Positions 1 through 5,504 of a stretch of DNA of 7,069 nucleotides are shown here, in pieces. The position numbers and the translations under genes were made by a program. This DNA comes from CAYVTZ01 sp964454685. GTDB taxonomy: Bacteria > Bacillota > Clostridia > Christensenellales > Christensenellaceae. The stretch spans positions 1 through 7,069 of the forward strand of contig CAYVTZ010000075.1 in assembly GCA_964454685.1 (NCBI GenBank), given 5' to 3'. The notes below the pieces were generated by a model. It was not told the DNA's origin. It searched no databases and saw only the letters and a program-made list of their open reading frames with translations. Position 1 is the stretch's first letter. Every line of letters starts with the position of its first letter.

Positions 1-24
1 CCTACGATAGGAGGCCCTTTTTAT
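1..24 (+). terminator. Intrinsic terminator of an off-window gene, cut by the window edge
   Basis: The first bases form a small hairpin, CCTA-CGA-TAGG, followed at once by AGGCCC and a T run (TTTTTATT). This looks like the loop and right arm of a rightward intrinsic terminator whose left arm lies before base 1. If so, the bases just upstream of the window should be close to GGGCCT. It would end a rightward gene that is not in view and converge with the leftward operon to its right. The call is partly inference because half of the stem is missing. Confidence 0.45.
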
Positions 25-40
25 TCAATGTCCGTTTTTC

Positions 41-75
41 GGGAGGCTGTTCACAGAAAATAGCGCCCTTTTTTT
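41..75 (+). terminator. Weak second rightward terminator-like hairpin
   Basis: GCTGT (46-50) can pair with ATAGC (60-64), with one G.T wobble. GGG (41-43) pairs with CCC (66-68) across a small AG/G internal loop, and seven T bases follow at 69-75. The stem is interrupted, so this is a weaker candidate than the others here. It could be a backup terminator for the same off-window rightward gene. I see nothing else in the first 105 bases. Confidence 0.3.
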
Positions 76-105
76 GTTCGTTCGTTTTGCCGGACTCTAT
101 CACTG

Positions 106-148
106 AAAAAAAAGAGAATCGGCATAGCATTTGCTACACCGATTCTCT
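106..148 (-). terminator. Strong intrinsic terminator of the leftward two-gene operon
   Basis: Arms 113-128 and 133-148 form a 16-bp stem around a 4-base loop, and the leftward RNA then ends in a U run (A run at 106-112 on the plus strand). Two inner pairs (123/138 and 124/137) are G.U on the minus strand but C.A or A.C on the plus strand, so the leftward reading is favoured. It begins 14 bases after the stop codon of the 44-residue gene. Confidence 0.93.
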
Positions 149-162
149 CAAAATTAATTTTT

Positions 163-297
163 CTAAATAACTTTGCGCCTCTTGCGAGATTTCTGATAGC
201 TGTGACAGTCCATGATTTCAAGGACAGGCAGCAGAATCAGCCCCGCAAATACAGCACTTACGATCATTATGACCAGCAAACCAAAAGTAGTAATCAT
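163..297 (-). CDS. Small single-span membrane protein, 44 residues
   Basis: This short gene starts with ATG at 297-295 and ends with TAG at 165-163. A near-perfect ribosome binding site (AGGAGG at 309-304) lies six bases before the start, which is the main reason to believe it is translated. The peptide begins MITTFGLLVI. Residues about 6-26 are a continuous hydrophobic stretch long enough for one membrane helix, followed by a short polar part and a strongly basic end (KSRKRRKV). By the positive-inside rule the basic tail should face the cytoplasm. Its start is only 18 bases after the stop codon of the 122-residue gene and the operon terminator follows directly, so the two are almost certainly co-transcribed. 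I do not recognise a family. It might be a regulator or partner of a membrane protein, or a toxin-like small peptide, but nothing in the sequence decides this. The length, one hydrophobic segment and basic tail are seen; the membrane location is inferred. Confidence 0.75.
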   Translation of the reverse strand: MITTFGLLVIMIVSAVFAGLILLPVLEIMDCHSYQKSRKRRKVI

Positions 298-315
298 GAT
301 AAACCTCCTAAAGCC

Positions 316-684
316 TTAGTGAGTTACGTTATCACCAATACAATCCACATGCATACGCTCTTGCAAGATTGCTGAATATAAATCCAGAGCAGAGCTTACA
401 ATCGTATACACATCATCCTCCGGTAGAAAGCCAAACAAGCTTACTTGAGTCAAGCCAAGGTTCTTTTGCTCCGTTATACAAGACAAGGCAAGCTTTCTGA
501 ATCCCAGCGCATTCGCCGTGAGCTTTTGCTCTAAATCTTTGATGCGCAGTTCATACATATGGTATTTTGCGCAAGTTAGCTGGCGTTCAAACCTTTCGAT
601 ACGTCCCAGGGAGCCGATGAGTTTGTTTACCAAGCCGGCATTTGTTTCGCTGATTTTCTTCAATATTTCTCTTCTCGTCATCAT
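316..684 (-). CDS. Hypothetical helical protein, 122 residues
   Basis: The reading frame starts at a double ATG (684-682 and 681-679) and stops with TAA at 318-316. I do not recognise the family. The protein begins MMTRREILKK, is rich in Lys, Arg, Glu and Leu through about residue 70, and looks mostly alpha-helical; residues about 25-60 could form a short coiled coil. A more hydrophobic part follows (around residues 80-108, with VSLFGFLPEDD and SALDLYSAILQ). There is no signal peptide and no clear membrane segment, so it is probably cytosolic. No in-frame start codon lies upstream before an in-frame TAA near 766, so the ATG pair is the only good start. The Shine-Dalgarno is about 30 bases away but is separated from the start by a hairpin (see the entry at 685-720). 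It is the first gene of an operon with the 44-residue membrane peptide. The frame is intact and has operon signals on both sides, which makes it a likely real gene of unknown role. Confidence 0.75.
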   Translation of the reverse strand: MMTRREILKKISETNAGLVNKLIGSLGRIERFERQLTCAKYHMYELRIKDLEQKLTANALGFRKLALSCITEQKNLGLTQVSLFGFLPEDDVYTIVSSALDLYSAILQERMHVDCIGDNVTH

Positions 685-720
685 CTTTTTTGTGCGTTTA
701 CTTCCTAACGCACTCTCCTT
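685..720 (-). promoter_or_regulatory. Translation initiation region with a hairpin between Shine-Dalgarno and AUG
   Basis: On the leftward mRNA, AAGGAG (720-715) is followed by a perfect 7-bp stem, GTGCGTT (713-707) with AACGCAC (698-692), around an 8-base loop. AAAAAAG and the ATG come next. The linear distance from Shine-Dalgarno to ATG is about 30 bases, too long for normal initiation. When the hairpin is folded the effective gap becomes about 8 bases, which is ideal. The loop itself contains AGGAAG, a weaker Shine-Dalgarno-like sequence 16 bases from the ATG. Hairpin-bridged initiation sites are known, for example in phage T4 gene 38 mRNA. Here the arrangement is seen in sequence; its function is inferred. 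Confidence 0.6.
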
Positions 721-760
721 TTTGTAATATTGTTTTTTGATTTTAGAATATTTATTGAAT

Positions 761-773
761 CGCAGTTACTGCG
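761..773. promoter_or_regulatory. 13-base perfect palindrome upstream of the operon, possible operator
   Basis: CGCAGT-T-ACTGCG is a perfect inverted repeat with a single central base, about 77 bases before the start of the 122-residue gene. It is short for a terminator and lacks a T run, so a protein-binding site is more likely. On the minus strand a possible -10 element (TAAAAT, near 740-745) lies about 17 bases downstream of the palindrome with no good -35, which would fit activator binding. The regulator is unknown. Confidence 0.35.
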
Positions 774-791
774 TTATCAGGAGGAGGGCTC

Positions 792-833
792 ATGTGCGAG
801 CATCTATACACCACCCCTGCAGCGCAGCGATGA
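792..833 (+). CDS. Possible 13-codon micro-ORF with a very good ribosome binding site
   Basis: ATG at 792-794 opens a frame of 13 codons (MCEHLYTTPAAQR) ending in TGA at 831-833. It is preceded by AGGAGGAGG with a few bases of spacing, the best-looking plus-strand Shine-Dalgarno in this intergenic stretch. An overlapping second start (ATG at 830-832) opens a further 8-codon frame. Such a frame could be a leader peptide or a translated part of a small RNA, or chance. The only plus-strand promoter candidate is moderate (TTTGTA and TAGAAT with 17 bases between, upstream near 721-749). I would not call it a gene on this evidence. Confidence 0.2.
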   Translation: MCEHLYTTPAAQR

Positions 834-861
834 TGACAAACACGCTGCGAGCGTGAACAAT

Positions 862-892
862 AAAAAAAGAGCTGTATAAAAAATACAACTCT
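862..892 (-). terminator. Intrinsic terminator of the small RNA or leader
   Basis: AGAGTTGTAT (892-883) pairs with ATACAGCTCT (877-868) in ten base pairs, one of them a U.G wobble on the minus strand, around a five-base loop. A run of seven T follows on the minus strand (868-862). The wobble is a C.A mismatch on the plus strand, so the leftward sense is favoured. Confidence 0.82.
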
Positions 893-958
893 ATAATCTC
901 AACTCTGGAAATCGGAACGGCTGTGCCGGCTCGATTAATCCACAAAAACTACTTTTAT
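862..958 (-). ncRNA. Candidate small RNA (about 95 nt) or attenuated leader of the two-gene operon
   Basis: A strong promoter (965-994) and an intrinsic terminator (862-892) on the minus strand define a compact transcript of about 95 nt with no usable reading frame. Within it AATCG and CGATT pair around an internal loop and a CGG/CCG inner stem (roughly 911-938). The heptamer AGAGTTG occurs twice (about 906-900 and 892-886), and either copy could pair with the CAGCTCT right arm of the terminator, so an alternative fold is possible. There are two readings. It may be an independent small RNA, or it may be the 5' leader of the operon starting at 684, where the terminator acts as an attenuator. 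The second is credible because no better promoter lies between 862 and 684. I do not recognise a known RNA family. Confidence 0.5.
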
Positions 959-964
959 ATTATC

Positions 965-994
965 ATTTTAGAACAGATGCAATAGGAATGTCAA
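965..994 (-). promoter_or_regulatory. Strong sigma-A-type promoter, leftward
   Basis: On the minus strand a perfect -35 (TTGACA, 994-989) and a good -10 (TAAAAT, 970-965) are separated by 18 bases. Transcription should begin near 958. This is the only perfect -35 hexamer seen among the promoters called here. It drives the short terminated transcript at 862-958 and, on read-through, could serve the operon at 163-684. Confidence 0.72.
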
Positions 995-1046
995 ATTTTC
1001 CTTTAACTATTTTTCTAGGTTAACAGCACACTTCACAGAAGCTCAA

Positions 1047-1083
1047 GAAACACAAAAGACAGCGTGTTTTCGCTGCCTTTTGT
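1047..1083 (-). terminator. Terminator-like hairpin closing the hairpin-array transcript
   Basis: A 13-bp stem (1052-1064 with 1071-1083) surrounds a six-base loop. On the minus strand the right arm carries CTTTTGT and is followed by GTTTCTT, so the U tract is interrupted. One position (1059/1076) is U.G on the minus strand and A.C on the plus strand. It sits just downstream of the hairpin array in the leftward sense and probably ends a transcript begun near 1529. The poor U run keeps confidence moderate. Confidence 0.5.
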
Positions 1084-1085
1084 TT

Positions 1086-1454
1086 GGGAGGGGTCGGGGC
1101 GGTTCGGGACCGCCCCTCCCGCTCGAAAGCGGGAGTTAAGTTCTGATTCGCAAATCTTGCGGCTGATCAGCGATCAGGCTCCCGCCCTGAGGCGAGAGAT
1201 GAACCAAATACAGTGTCTTACTCGTCTGATTGACGAGTCCCCCACCCGAAGGTGAGAGTTTGCCCACGAGCGGATTTCTCCGCCCCTCCCGCCCAAAAGC
1301 GGGAGAAGACTTGAGCACCCACAGCATCATGGTGCCATTGGCACCACATCACCGTGGCCCCCGCTGACGCAGGGGGTGAAAATAAGTCAAACGTCCCAGG
1401 CTGGGAATCAAGGCGGTCACTTTATCGTACCGCCTCCCCCGCCACTGGCGAGGG
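1086..1454. repeat. Array of six paired-hairpin modules (variable hairpin plus conserved C-rich hairpin)
   Basis: Six modules follow one another. In each, read on the plus strand, a hairpin with unique arms directly abuts a C-rich hairpin of the type CNCCCNCC-loop-GGNGGGNG with a gap of 0-2 bases. A linker of 11-34 bases separates modules. Variable/conserved hairpin pairs are 1096-1116/1116-1135, 1163-1177/1179-1198, 1220-1238/1239-1258, 1270-1283/1286-1305, 1319-1357/1358-1376 and 1411-1435/1436-1454. Two linkers hold a further small hairpin (1149-1161 and 1394-1406). Arms of the conserved hairpin differ between copies but still pair, including a G-C to A-T exchange at 1244/1253. Outer arms 1086-1093 and 1113-1120 offer an alternative 8-bp pairing competing with the first module. 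A seventh module lies at 5547-5583. From memory, similar paired palindromic repeats are scattered in other Clostridia genomes; this was not checked. Confidence 0.8.
1319..1357 (-). repeat. Longest hairpin of the array, 18-pair arms with symmetric UGAUG internal loop
   Basis: Within the fifth module, TGGTGCC pairs with GGCACCA around AAT, and CCACGG pairs with CTGTGG at the base. Between them both arms read TGATG on the minus strand, giving tandem G.U and U.G pairs around one A.A mismatch. On the plus strand the same positions are CATCA opposite CATCA and cannot pair. This is the clearest single case that the leftward RNA, not the rightward RNA, is the folded form. Confidence 0.7.
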
Positions 1455-1535
1455 TTGAAAGGTGTCGTATCTCCTTCGCAGAATATAGAGTTGCCGGAAA
1501 TGAAAACGGCAGCTCCTCTTTGAAGGATTGTCTAT

Positions 1536-1564
1536 ATTATACCACACTTCAAAACCCTTGTACA
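1536..1564 (-). promoter_or_regulatory. Strong extended -10 promoter driving the hairpin array, leftward
   Basis: On the minus strand a consensus -10 (TATAAT, 1541-1536) is preceded by the extended TGG element. A fair -35 (TGTACA, 1564-1559) lies 17 bases upstream. The predicted start is near 1529. It lies well downstream of the terminator of the large surface-protein gene (1813-1841), so this is an independent transcription unit. The first stem-loop in the transcript region (1488-1515) is better paired on the plus strand, the one exception to the strand pattern. Confidence 0.7.
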
Positions 1565-1812
1565 GCGCGGTTTATTAAGGTTTTTGCTAATATTCTTCCT
1601 ATTGTTTTTCGCGTTTTTTTCTCGCTATTTGTCTCACGATTTACCGAAAACGCCGTAAACCCCCTGCATTTATGCGTGGAAGAAGTCACTTCGCCCTCTG
1701 CTGCATATTCCCCTAAAGTTTGACAAAGCATTCCTATGGCGCCAACCCACCCATGCAGAGCTGTCGGCTAAATCAGCAATCACCGAATCACTTCACAATC
1801 CGAACGTTCACT
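1565..1812. other. Non-coding spacer with a T-rich tract
   Basis: I see no gene here on either strand. Small frames in this stretch lack ribosome binding sites and run into the hairpin array. A T-rich tract at 1571-1636 matches one at 5857-5922 at 45 of 66 positions without gaps. A short palindrome, GAACGTTC (1802-1809), stands beside the terminator of the large gene. A TTGACA on the plus strand near 1721 has no matching -10. Confidence 0.5.
1571..1636 (+). repeat. T-rich tract similar to 5857-5922, copy 1
   Basis: Aligned codon by codon without gaps, this tract and the one at 5857-5922 agree at 45 of 66 bases. If translated, both would share the pattern K...N..P.VFR.FF..F.S. The two copies are in the same orientation and bracket the large surface-protein gene and its upstream RNA. 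T-rich composition alone raises chance identity, so homology is uncertain. Confidence 0.3.
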
Positions 1813-1841
1813 AAAAAAGAGCAACATCTCTGCTGCTCTTT
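1813..1841 (-). terminator. Intrinsic terminator of the large surface-protein gene
   Basis: An 11-bp stem (1841-1831 with 1826-1816) closes a GAGA tetraloop on the minus strand, followed by a run of T (1818-1813). One pair (1824/1833) is U.G on the minus strand and A.C on the plus strand. It lies 21 bases after the stop codon at 1863. Confidence 0.9.
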
Positions 1842-1862
1842 CTTTCATTGCATCCATCGCTA

Positions 1863-4800
1863 TCACTTTGCCGTTACAGAATATGCGTCATACAGGTCTC
1901 CCACGATTGAGATTTTGTCTTGCACTCCATAGTTCAGCCGTCCCAGCGGCGAGAACGCATAGTCGTTCCAGCACTGCACCATATAATTTGGCACATATTC
2001 TTCCGGATGCCATGAATCCTTTTCCGCATCCGGGAACCAGAGCGGCGGATAATGCACTGCCCTGTTCTTTACGCTCTTCGGGTTCGGAGGATATTTCCAT
2101 TCAACGCTTGCACTATTCGTTCCGTTAGCATTCTTCACCCAAGTCGGTCTACCGTTTGGCACATCAATCTGATCAGAATACATCGGCTCAAAATACCCTT
2201 TGACCACATGTGGCGTGGAATACTCATTTTGGAATCCGCCATAGAATGTCTCTGGGAAATACAACCTTGTGTACCGCGAAGGCATCACCTTGTCAAGCTT
2301 ATCATAGTTGGTCGTTGTTACCGTTGACGCTTTCATGCTAAGACCCGTAGCGGACAGCGCGATCCTTTCATCATCATTGAATACAGGGTCGGTGCTCAGC
2401 GTAAAATACGTGTTGGTCTTTACCCAAAAATCATATTTGGTGTAATCGTCATCGGTTGATGCAGTTTCCGGTTTTGGAGTATGCCTCCACTCTGACCAGT
2501 TGTCAGTAAATTCTGGAGCAGACACACCCTGCGAACCCACGGGACTCTTGAACTCCTTCGGATAGCGATTCAAATTCTCCCTGTAAAGATCCTCCGCAGA
2601 TTTTCCCTTGTTATAGATATTATCATCAAACTCGTCGATGATCTCCGGCGCTATCGGCACTCTTGTTGCGTAGTTTCCGGTGTTCATTATTACAGTCGGG
2701 TTTTTGAAATACTTCCCCTCCGGATCAATCGTCATTTTGATTCGCAATTCTTTTTCACTCACGCCATTCGGCAATTTCGGTACAATCAATCTTGCCGATG
2801 TCCGTGTTTGCTGGTCCTTCGGGAATGCGATTACGTCAGTCGCTGTACTGATTTCGCCGCTGCCATCCGCAAACCCCAGTTCCATTTTTACAGTCAATTC
2901 CGGAATATTCTGCCCTGTAGTATTGGTAACTTTTCCGCCCCATACGATTGCTGTGTTTTCATAATAATCGTACAGCGTGACCTCATCTACATCAAATTTT
3001 GATATCAGCTTTGGCGAGTATTCTATTGTTTTATTATTATCCTCATTACTTTCAGAAACAACATCCGTTGAATCGGCAAATACCTCAACGGGGGCATTGA
3101 CCCAACTGGCATGTTTCGTTGCAGCGGAACCGATACGCGAGAAATCTACGATTGCATGATACGTCACCGTTGTCGTTCCTCCGGGCGGAAGCACAACATC
3201 GAGTGTCTTCTCTTCCGTGTCCTTTCCATCAGGAGTACAAATCATACTAGGAGTCATAACACCGTCTTCTAGCGGCGCTACTTCCTTATATGTAATTCGC
3301 GCGTTGAATGCAGATGGTCCGCCTGTCTCGCTGCCGGGTGCGACATTCGTAGCCAAGCCACCTTGATTTTTGATGGTTGCTTCAATCTCCATCGCCTCGC
3401 CGTCTAAATAAATAGGCTTGTCAAACTTGATTGACGATACGATCAAATCCGGCTTGGAAGCATCAATCGGCTTGAACGCAGCATGGATGGTATGATCAGT
3501 CACTACATTGTTAAAGTCATAACGTTCCATCGGTATGCTTTTGACGCCGTTGATCTCCAGATAATCCACTGCCCAGCCTGCTTTGGGTTTTATGTCAAAC
3601 GCTTGGCTTCCTGCATGCTTCACTGTCACTTTCCCGGCCGGGCTGATGCTGCCGCCGCCGGTTGCTGTTGCTGTTATCGTGTGGCACTGGATGAATGTCA
3701 CTGATATGGTATGCGGAGCTGTTACATTTGTGAATGTATATGTCCCCGTTGCCGGCACTTCAATTTTATCCACGACCAGCTTGTTTATCATATAACCGGG
3801 GCTAGGTGTTATGGTGTAGCTTTGGTTTTTACCGTGCTGCACCTGTGTCGTTCCAAGCGGAGAAATACTGCCGCCCGGTCCTGCCGAGGACACAATACCG
3901 TATGTAATTGGTATGAACGACACGGAAATCGTATGATTGGCCGTAACATTTGAAAACGTATAGCTGCTAACTGCCCCGATGCTGACCCCGTCAACCACAA
4001 CATTGGAAATTTTATATCCCGTGCTTGGCGTGAAGGTGTAGTCTACACTTCCGCCATGTGTAATCTGTGTGACACCGGGCCGATTGATGCTGCCGCCCGG
4101 TCCTGCACTGCCCGTAATGGAATAGATGTTTTGCGCGAAGGATACCGAGATACTGTGATCCGCATTGATCCCTGCGAACGTGAAGGATGGAATCGCACCC
4201 CTGCTCACGCCGTCAACGATAACATTGGATACGCGATATCCTGCAGAAGGCGTGAAATAATACGTGGGCGACGCGCCAGCATCATACCAGGTCTGCCCCG
4301 GTGCGGTAATACTCCCACCCCCGCCTGCCGACGCGCTTACATAGTAAATCATGGGCAGCGTAAGAGTTCTGGTATCCGCAGGAAGATCGTTGCTTACAGG
4401 CAAACTACTGATATTAAGCGCCGAACGCGCAACAAAACTTTGATGCCCTGTTCTTCCGTTGATGTCCGTCATATTTGCCCAGAAGATATCCGGTACCTGA
4501 TAATTCTTATAGAATCCGCCGCGAGAACCGATCGTGATGGTCTTCCCGCGATTTGTAGCGTTTTTGGGTACTACGATCGTGAAGTTCGCAGACTTTCTTG
4601 TTCCATCCCAGCTCATCGATCCGGTCTGCCCCGTGACGTAGGTGCCGCTTGTACCTCCGGTATTAATAGAGTATCCGGTTTTATCTTGGTACTGGTTATA
4701 GTCTGCACCCATCGGTGTTGCAATGATAGCATCACGCACCCACGCAGACGCGTTGTCTTTTGAGGCTGACGTGGAAATATTCATCGCCAGTGCACTCTTT

Positions 4801-5501
4801 GGTCTTGAGTCGATCAATTCAATCAGCTTGTACTTCACCTTTTGCTCCAAGGCCCAAACCTGTTTCGCAACTTCGTCACGGCAGTATTTTGGTTGGGTAT
4901 GCTTGTTCCCTGAACATGCTATATTATAATTGGCATTGGTCGCGATACCATCGCAATTACTTGTGCCAGCCCAAAGACCGGATAACCGCTGCACCGCAAC
5001 GTTGTGCGCATACACATTTTCATTGCCGTTCAAATTGCCGGCGTTTCCCGCTTTTAAAGCCTCCGCAAATGCCTCAGTAAATTCTCCGAATGTAGCATTG
5101 ACATTGACAACCCTTCCCGGCGCACTGTACTTGCCGTCCAAAAACAGCGGCAGTGTCTTGGTTGCAGTATAATTAATGCTGTTTTTGTACGCAGCCGGCC
5201 AGCTCGTTTGAGGCATGGAGAATGTTCTGCTCTGTGGCGGATCACCTACCCCCGCGTTATCCGGTACGTTCACCGGATAGACACGCAGGGTTTCGCCTTC
5301 ATAACCATTTTCTTTCGCCGAATACTGCGTCAAGTTTGCTCCTGCGATGTAATTGTACTTTGTTGGGTAGGTATGCAAAAGTGTAGCATAATTTCCACTC
5401 GTCGATTCGAGCTTCCCCGGAGTTGCTCCCGCAACAGATTGAATTCCTGCGATCAGAACAATCAATATGACCAACATCGTGATTAGCCTTGCTTTCTTCA
5501 T
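1863..5501 (-). CDS. Secreted cell-surface protein with four divergent InlB B-repeats and a CARDB domain, 1212 residues
   Basis: The N-terminus is a classic signal peptide: KKAR, a hydrophobic core (residues about 6-20) and an AGA cleavage site near residue 26, so the protein is exported. Residues about 27-384 are a unique region I do not recognise. Four repeats of about 74 residues follow (385-680), each with GGSI, a TPS-GY-like core, a VDG turn and an F.NV...H.ISV.F end, typical of the divergent InlB B-repeat family. Residues 683-828 form a CARDB adhesion-type domain (start KPDLIV, end SESNEDNN). A further beta-rich domain spans about 834-960. The last 250 residues are of unknown type and end in a Trp- and Tyr-rich stretch (WFPD, CWNDY, SPLGRLNY). 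There is no LPXTG motif, S-layer homology domain or C-terminal membrane helix, so anchoring is unclear. I prefer ATG at 5501 to the GTG at 5504: AGGAG (5512-5508) then lies seven bases from the start. A role in adhesion or substrate contact is inferred from domains only. It appears monocistronic. Confidence 0.9.
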   Translation of the reverse strand: MKKARLITMLVILIVLIAGIQSVAGATPGKLESTSGNYATLLHTYPTKYNYIAGANLTQYSAKENGYEGETLRVYPVNVPDNAGVGDPPQSRTFSMPQTSWPAAYKNSINYTATKTLPLFLDGKYSAPGRVVNVNATFGEFTEAFAEALKAGNAGNLNGNENVYAHNVAVQRLSGLWAGTSNCDGIATNANYNIACSGNKHTQPKYCRDEVAKQVWALEQKVKYKLIELIDSRPKSALAMNISTSASKDNASAWVRDAIIATPMGADYNQYQDKTGYSINTGGTSGTYVTGQTGSMSWDGTRKSANFTIVVPKNATNRGKTITIGSRGGFYKNYQVPDIFWANMTDINGRTGHQSFVARSALNISSLPVSNDLPADTRTLTLPMIYYVSASAGGGGSITAPGQTWYDAGASPTYYFTPSAGYRVSNVIVDGVSRGAIPSFTFAGINADHSISVSFAQNIYSITGSAGPGGSINRPGVTQITHGGSVDYTFTPSTGYKISNVVVDGVSIGAVSSYTFSNVTANHTISVSFIPITYGIVSSAGPGGSISPLGTTQVQHGKNQSYTITPSPGYMINKLVVDKIEVPATGTYTFTNVTAPHTISVTFIQCHTITATATGGGSISPAGKVTVKHAGSQAFDIKPKAGWAVDYLEINGVKSIPMERYDFNNVVTDHTIHAAFKPIDASKPDLIVSSIKFDKPIYLDGEAMEIEATIKNQGGLATNVAPGSETGGPSAFNARITYKEVAPLEDGVMTPSMICTPDGKDTEEKTLDVVLPPGGTTTVTYHAIVDFSRIGSAATKHASWVNAPVEVFADSTDVVSESNEDNNKTIEYSPKLISKFDVDEVTLYDYYENTAIVWGGKVTNTTGQNIPELTVKMELGFADGSGEISTATDVIAFPKDQQTRTSARLIVPKLPNGVSEKELRIKMTIDPEGKYFKNPTVIMNTGNYATRVPIAPEIIDEFDDNIYNKGKSAEDLYRENLNRYPKEFKSPVGSQGVSAPEFTDNWSEWRHTPKPETASTDDDYTKYDFWVKTNTYFTLSTDPVFNDDERIALSATGLSMKASTVTTTNYDKLDKVMPSRYTRLYFPETFYGGFQNEYSTPHVVKGYFEPMYSDQIDVPNGRPTWVKNANGTNSASVEWKYPPNPKSVKNRAVHYPPLWFPDAEKDSWHPEEYVPNYMVQCWNDYAFSPLGRLNYGVQDKISIVGDLYDAYSVTAK
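3462..4349 (-). repeat. Four tandem in-frame repeats (about 74 codons each) in the surface-protein gene
   Basis: Units start at residues 385, 459, 533 and 607 of the encoded protein. Each carries a Gly-rich start (SAGPGGSI or TGGGSI), a middle T/IPS.GY element, a V(I/V)D(G/K) turn and a final ISVSF or a variant. Units 2 and 3 are most alike and unit 4 is the most diverged. DNA-level identity is moderate, so recent slippage is not obvious, but the array could change length by recombination. Confidence 0.85.
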
Positions 5502-5504
5502 CAC

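Larger units (their letters stand above)
1047..1529 (-). ncRNA. Candidate long structured non-coding RNA spanning the hairpin array
   Basis: A strong leftward promoter (1536-1564) predicts a transcript starting near 1529 that runs through the whole hairpin array and meets a terminator-like hairpin at 1047-1083, about 480 nt in all. Nothing in it looks like a protein gene: the only leftward frame of any length (64 codons, 1136-1330) starts inside a hairpin without a ribosome binding site. Pairing evidence favours this strand, because the imperfect stem positions of several hairpins are G.U here and A.C on the other strand. Several loops are stable RNA tetraloops on this strand: UUCG at 1124-1127 and 1247-1250, and GAAA at 1275-1278. 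The promoter and stems are seen; that the RNA is made and has a role is inference. Confidence 0.4.

Noticed and set aside
1136..1330. 64-codon leftward frame through the array as a protein gene
   Set aside because: It starts within a hairpin, lacks a ribosome binding site, and its peptide (SPSGGG, SPQGGS) is just the translated hairpin repeats.
1086..1454. CRISPR array
   Set aside because: The units are diverged hairpins with unequal spacing (about 47-79 bases between centres) and no near-identical repeats or uniform spacers; no cas gene is in view.
1086..1454. Integron attC cassette array served by the nearby recombinase
   Set aside because: There are no cassettes with genes between hairpins, no attC-like core sites, and the recombinase lacks a visible integron-specific insertion relative to XerD.
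1376..1723. 115-codon rightward frame as a gene
   Set aside because: It crosses the array, a strong opposite promoter and a T-rich tract; it has no ribosome binding site and low-complexity composition.
1863..2100. LPXTG or other wall-sorting signal at the C-terminus
   Set aside because: The last residues (DLYDAYSVTAK) show neither the motif nor a hydrophobic segment with a basic tail.
4056..4763. 235-codon rightward frame opposite the surface gene
   Set aside because: It is antisense to a gene with signal peptide and recognisable domains, has no ribosome binding site, and its peptide resembles no protein type.
5502..5504. GTG at 5504 as the start of the surface protein
   Set aside because: The adjacent ATG at 5501 has better spacing (seven bases) from AGGAG and adds only one residue difference.
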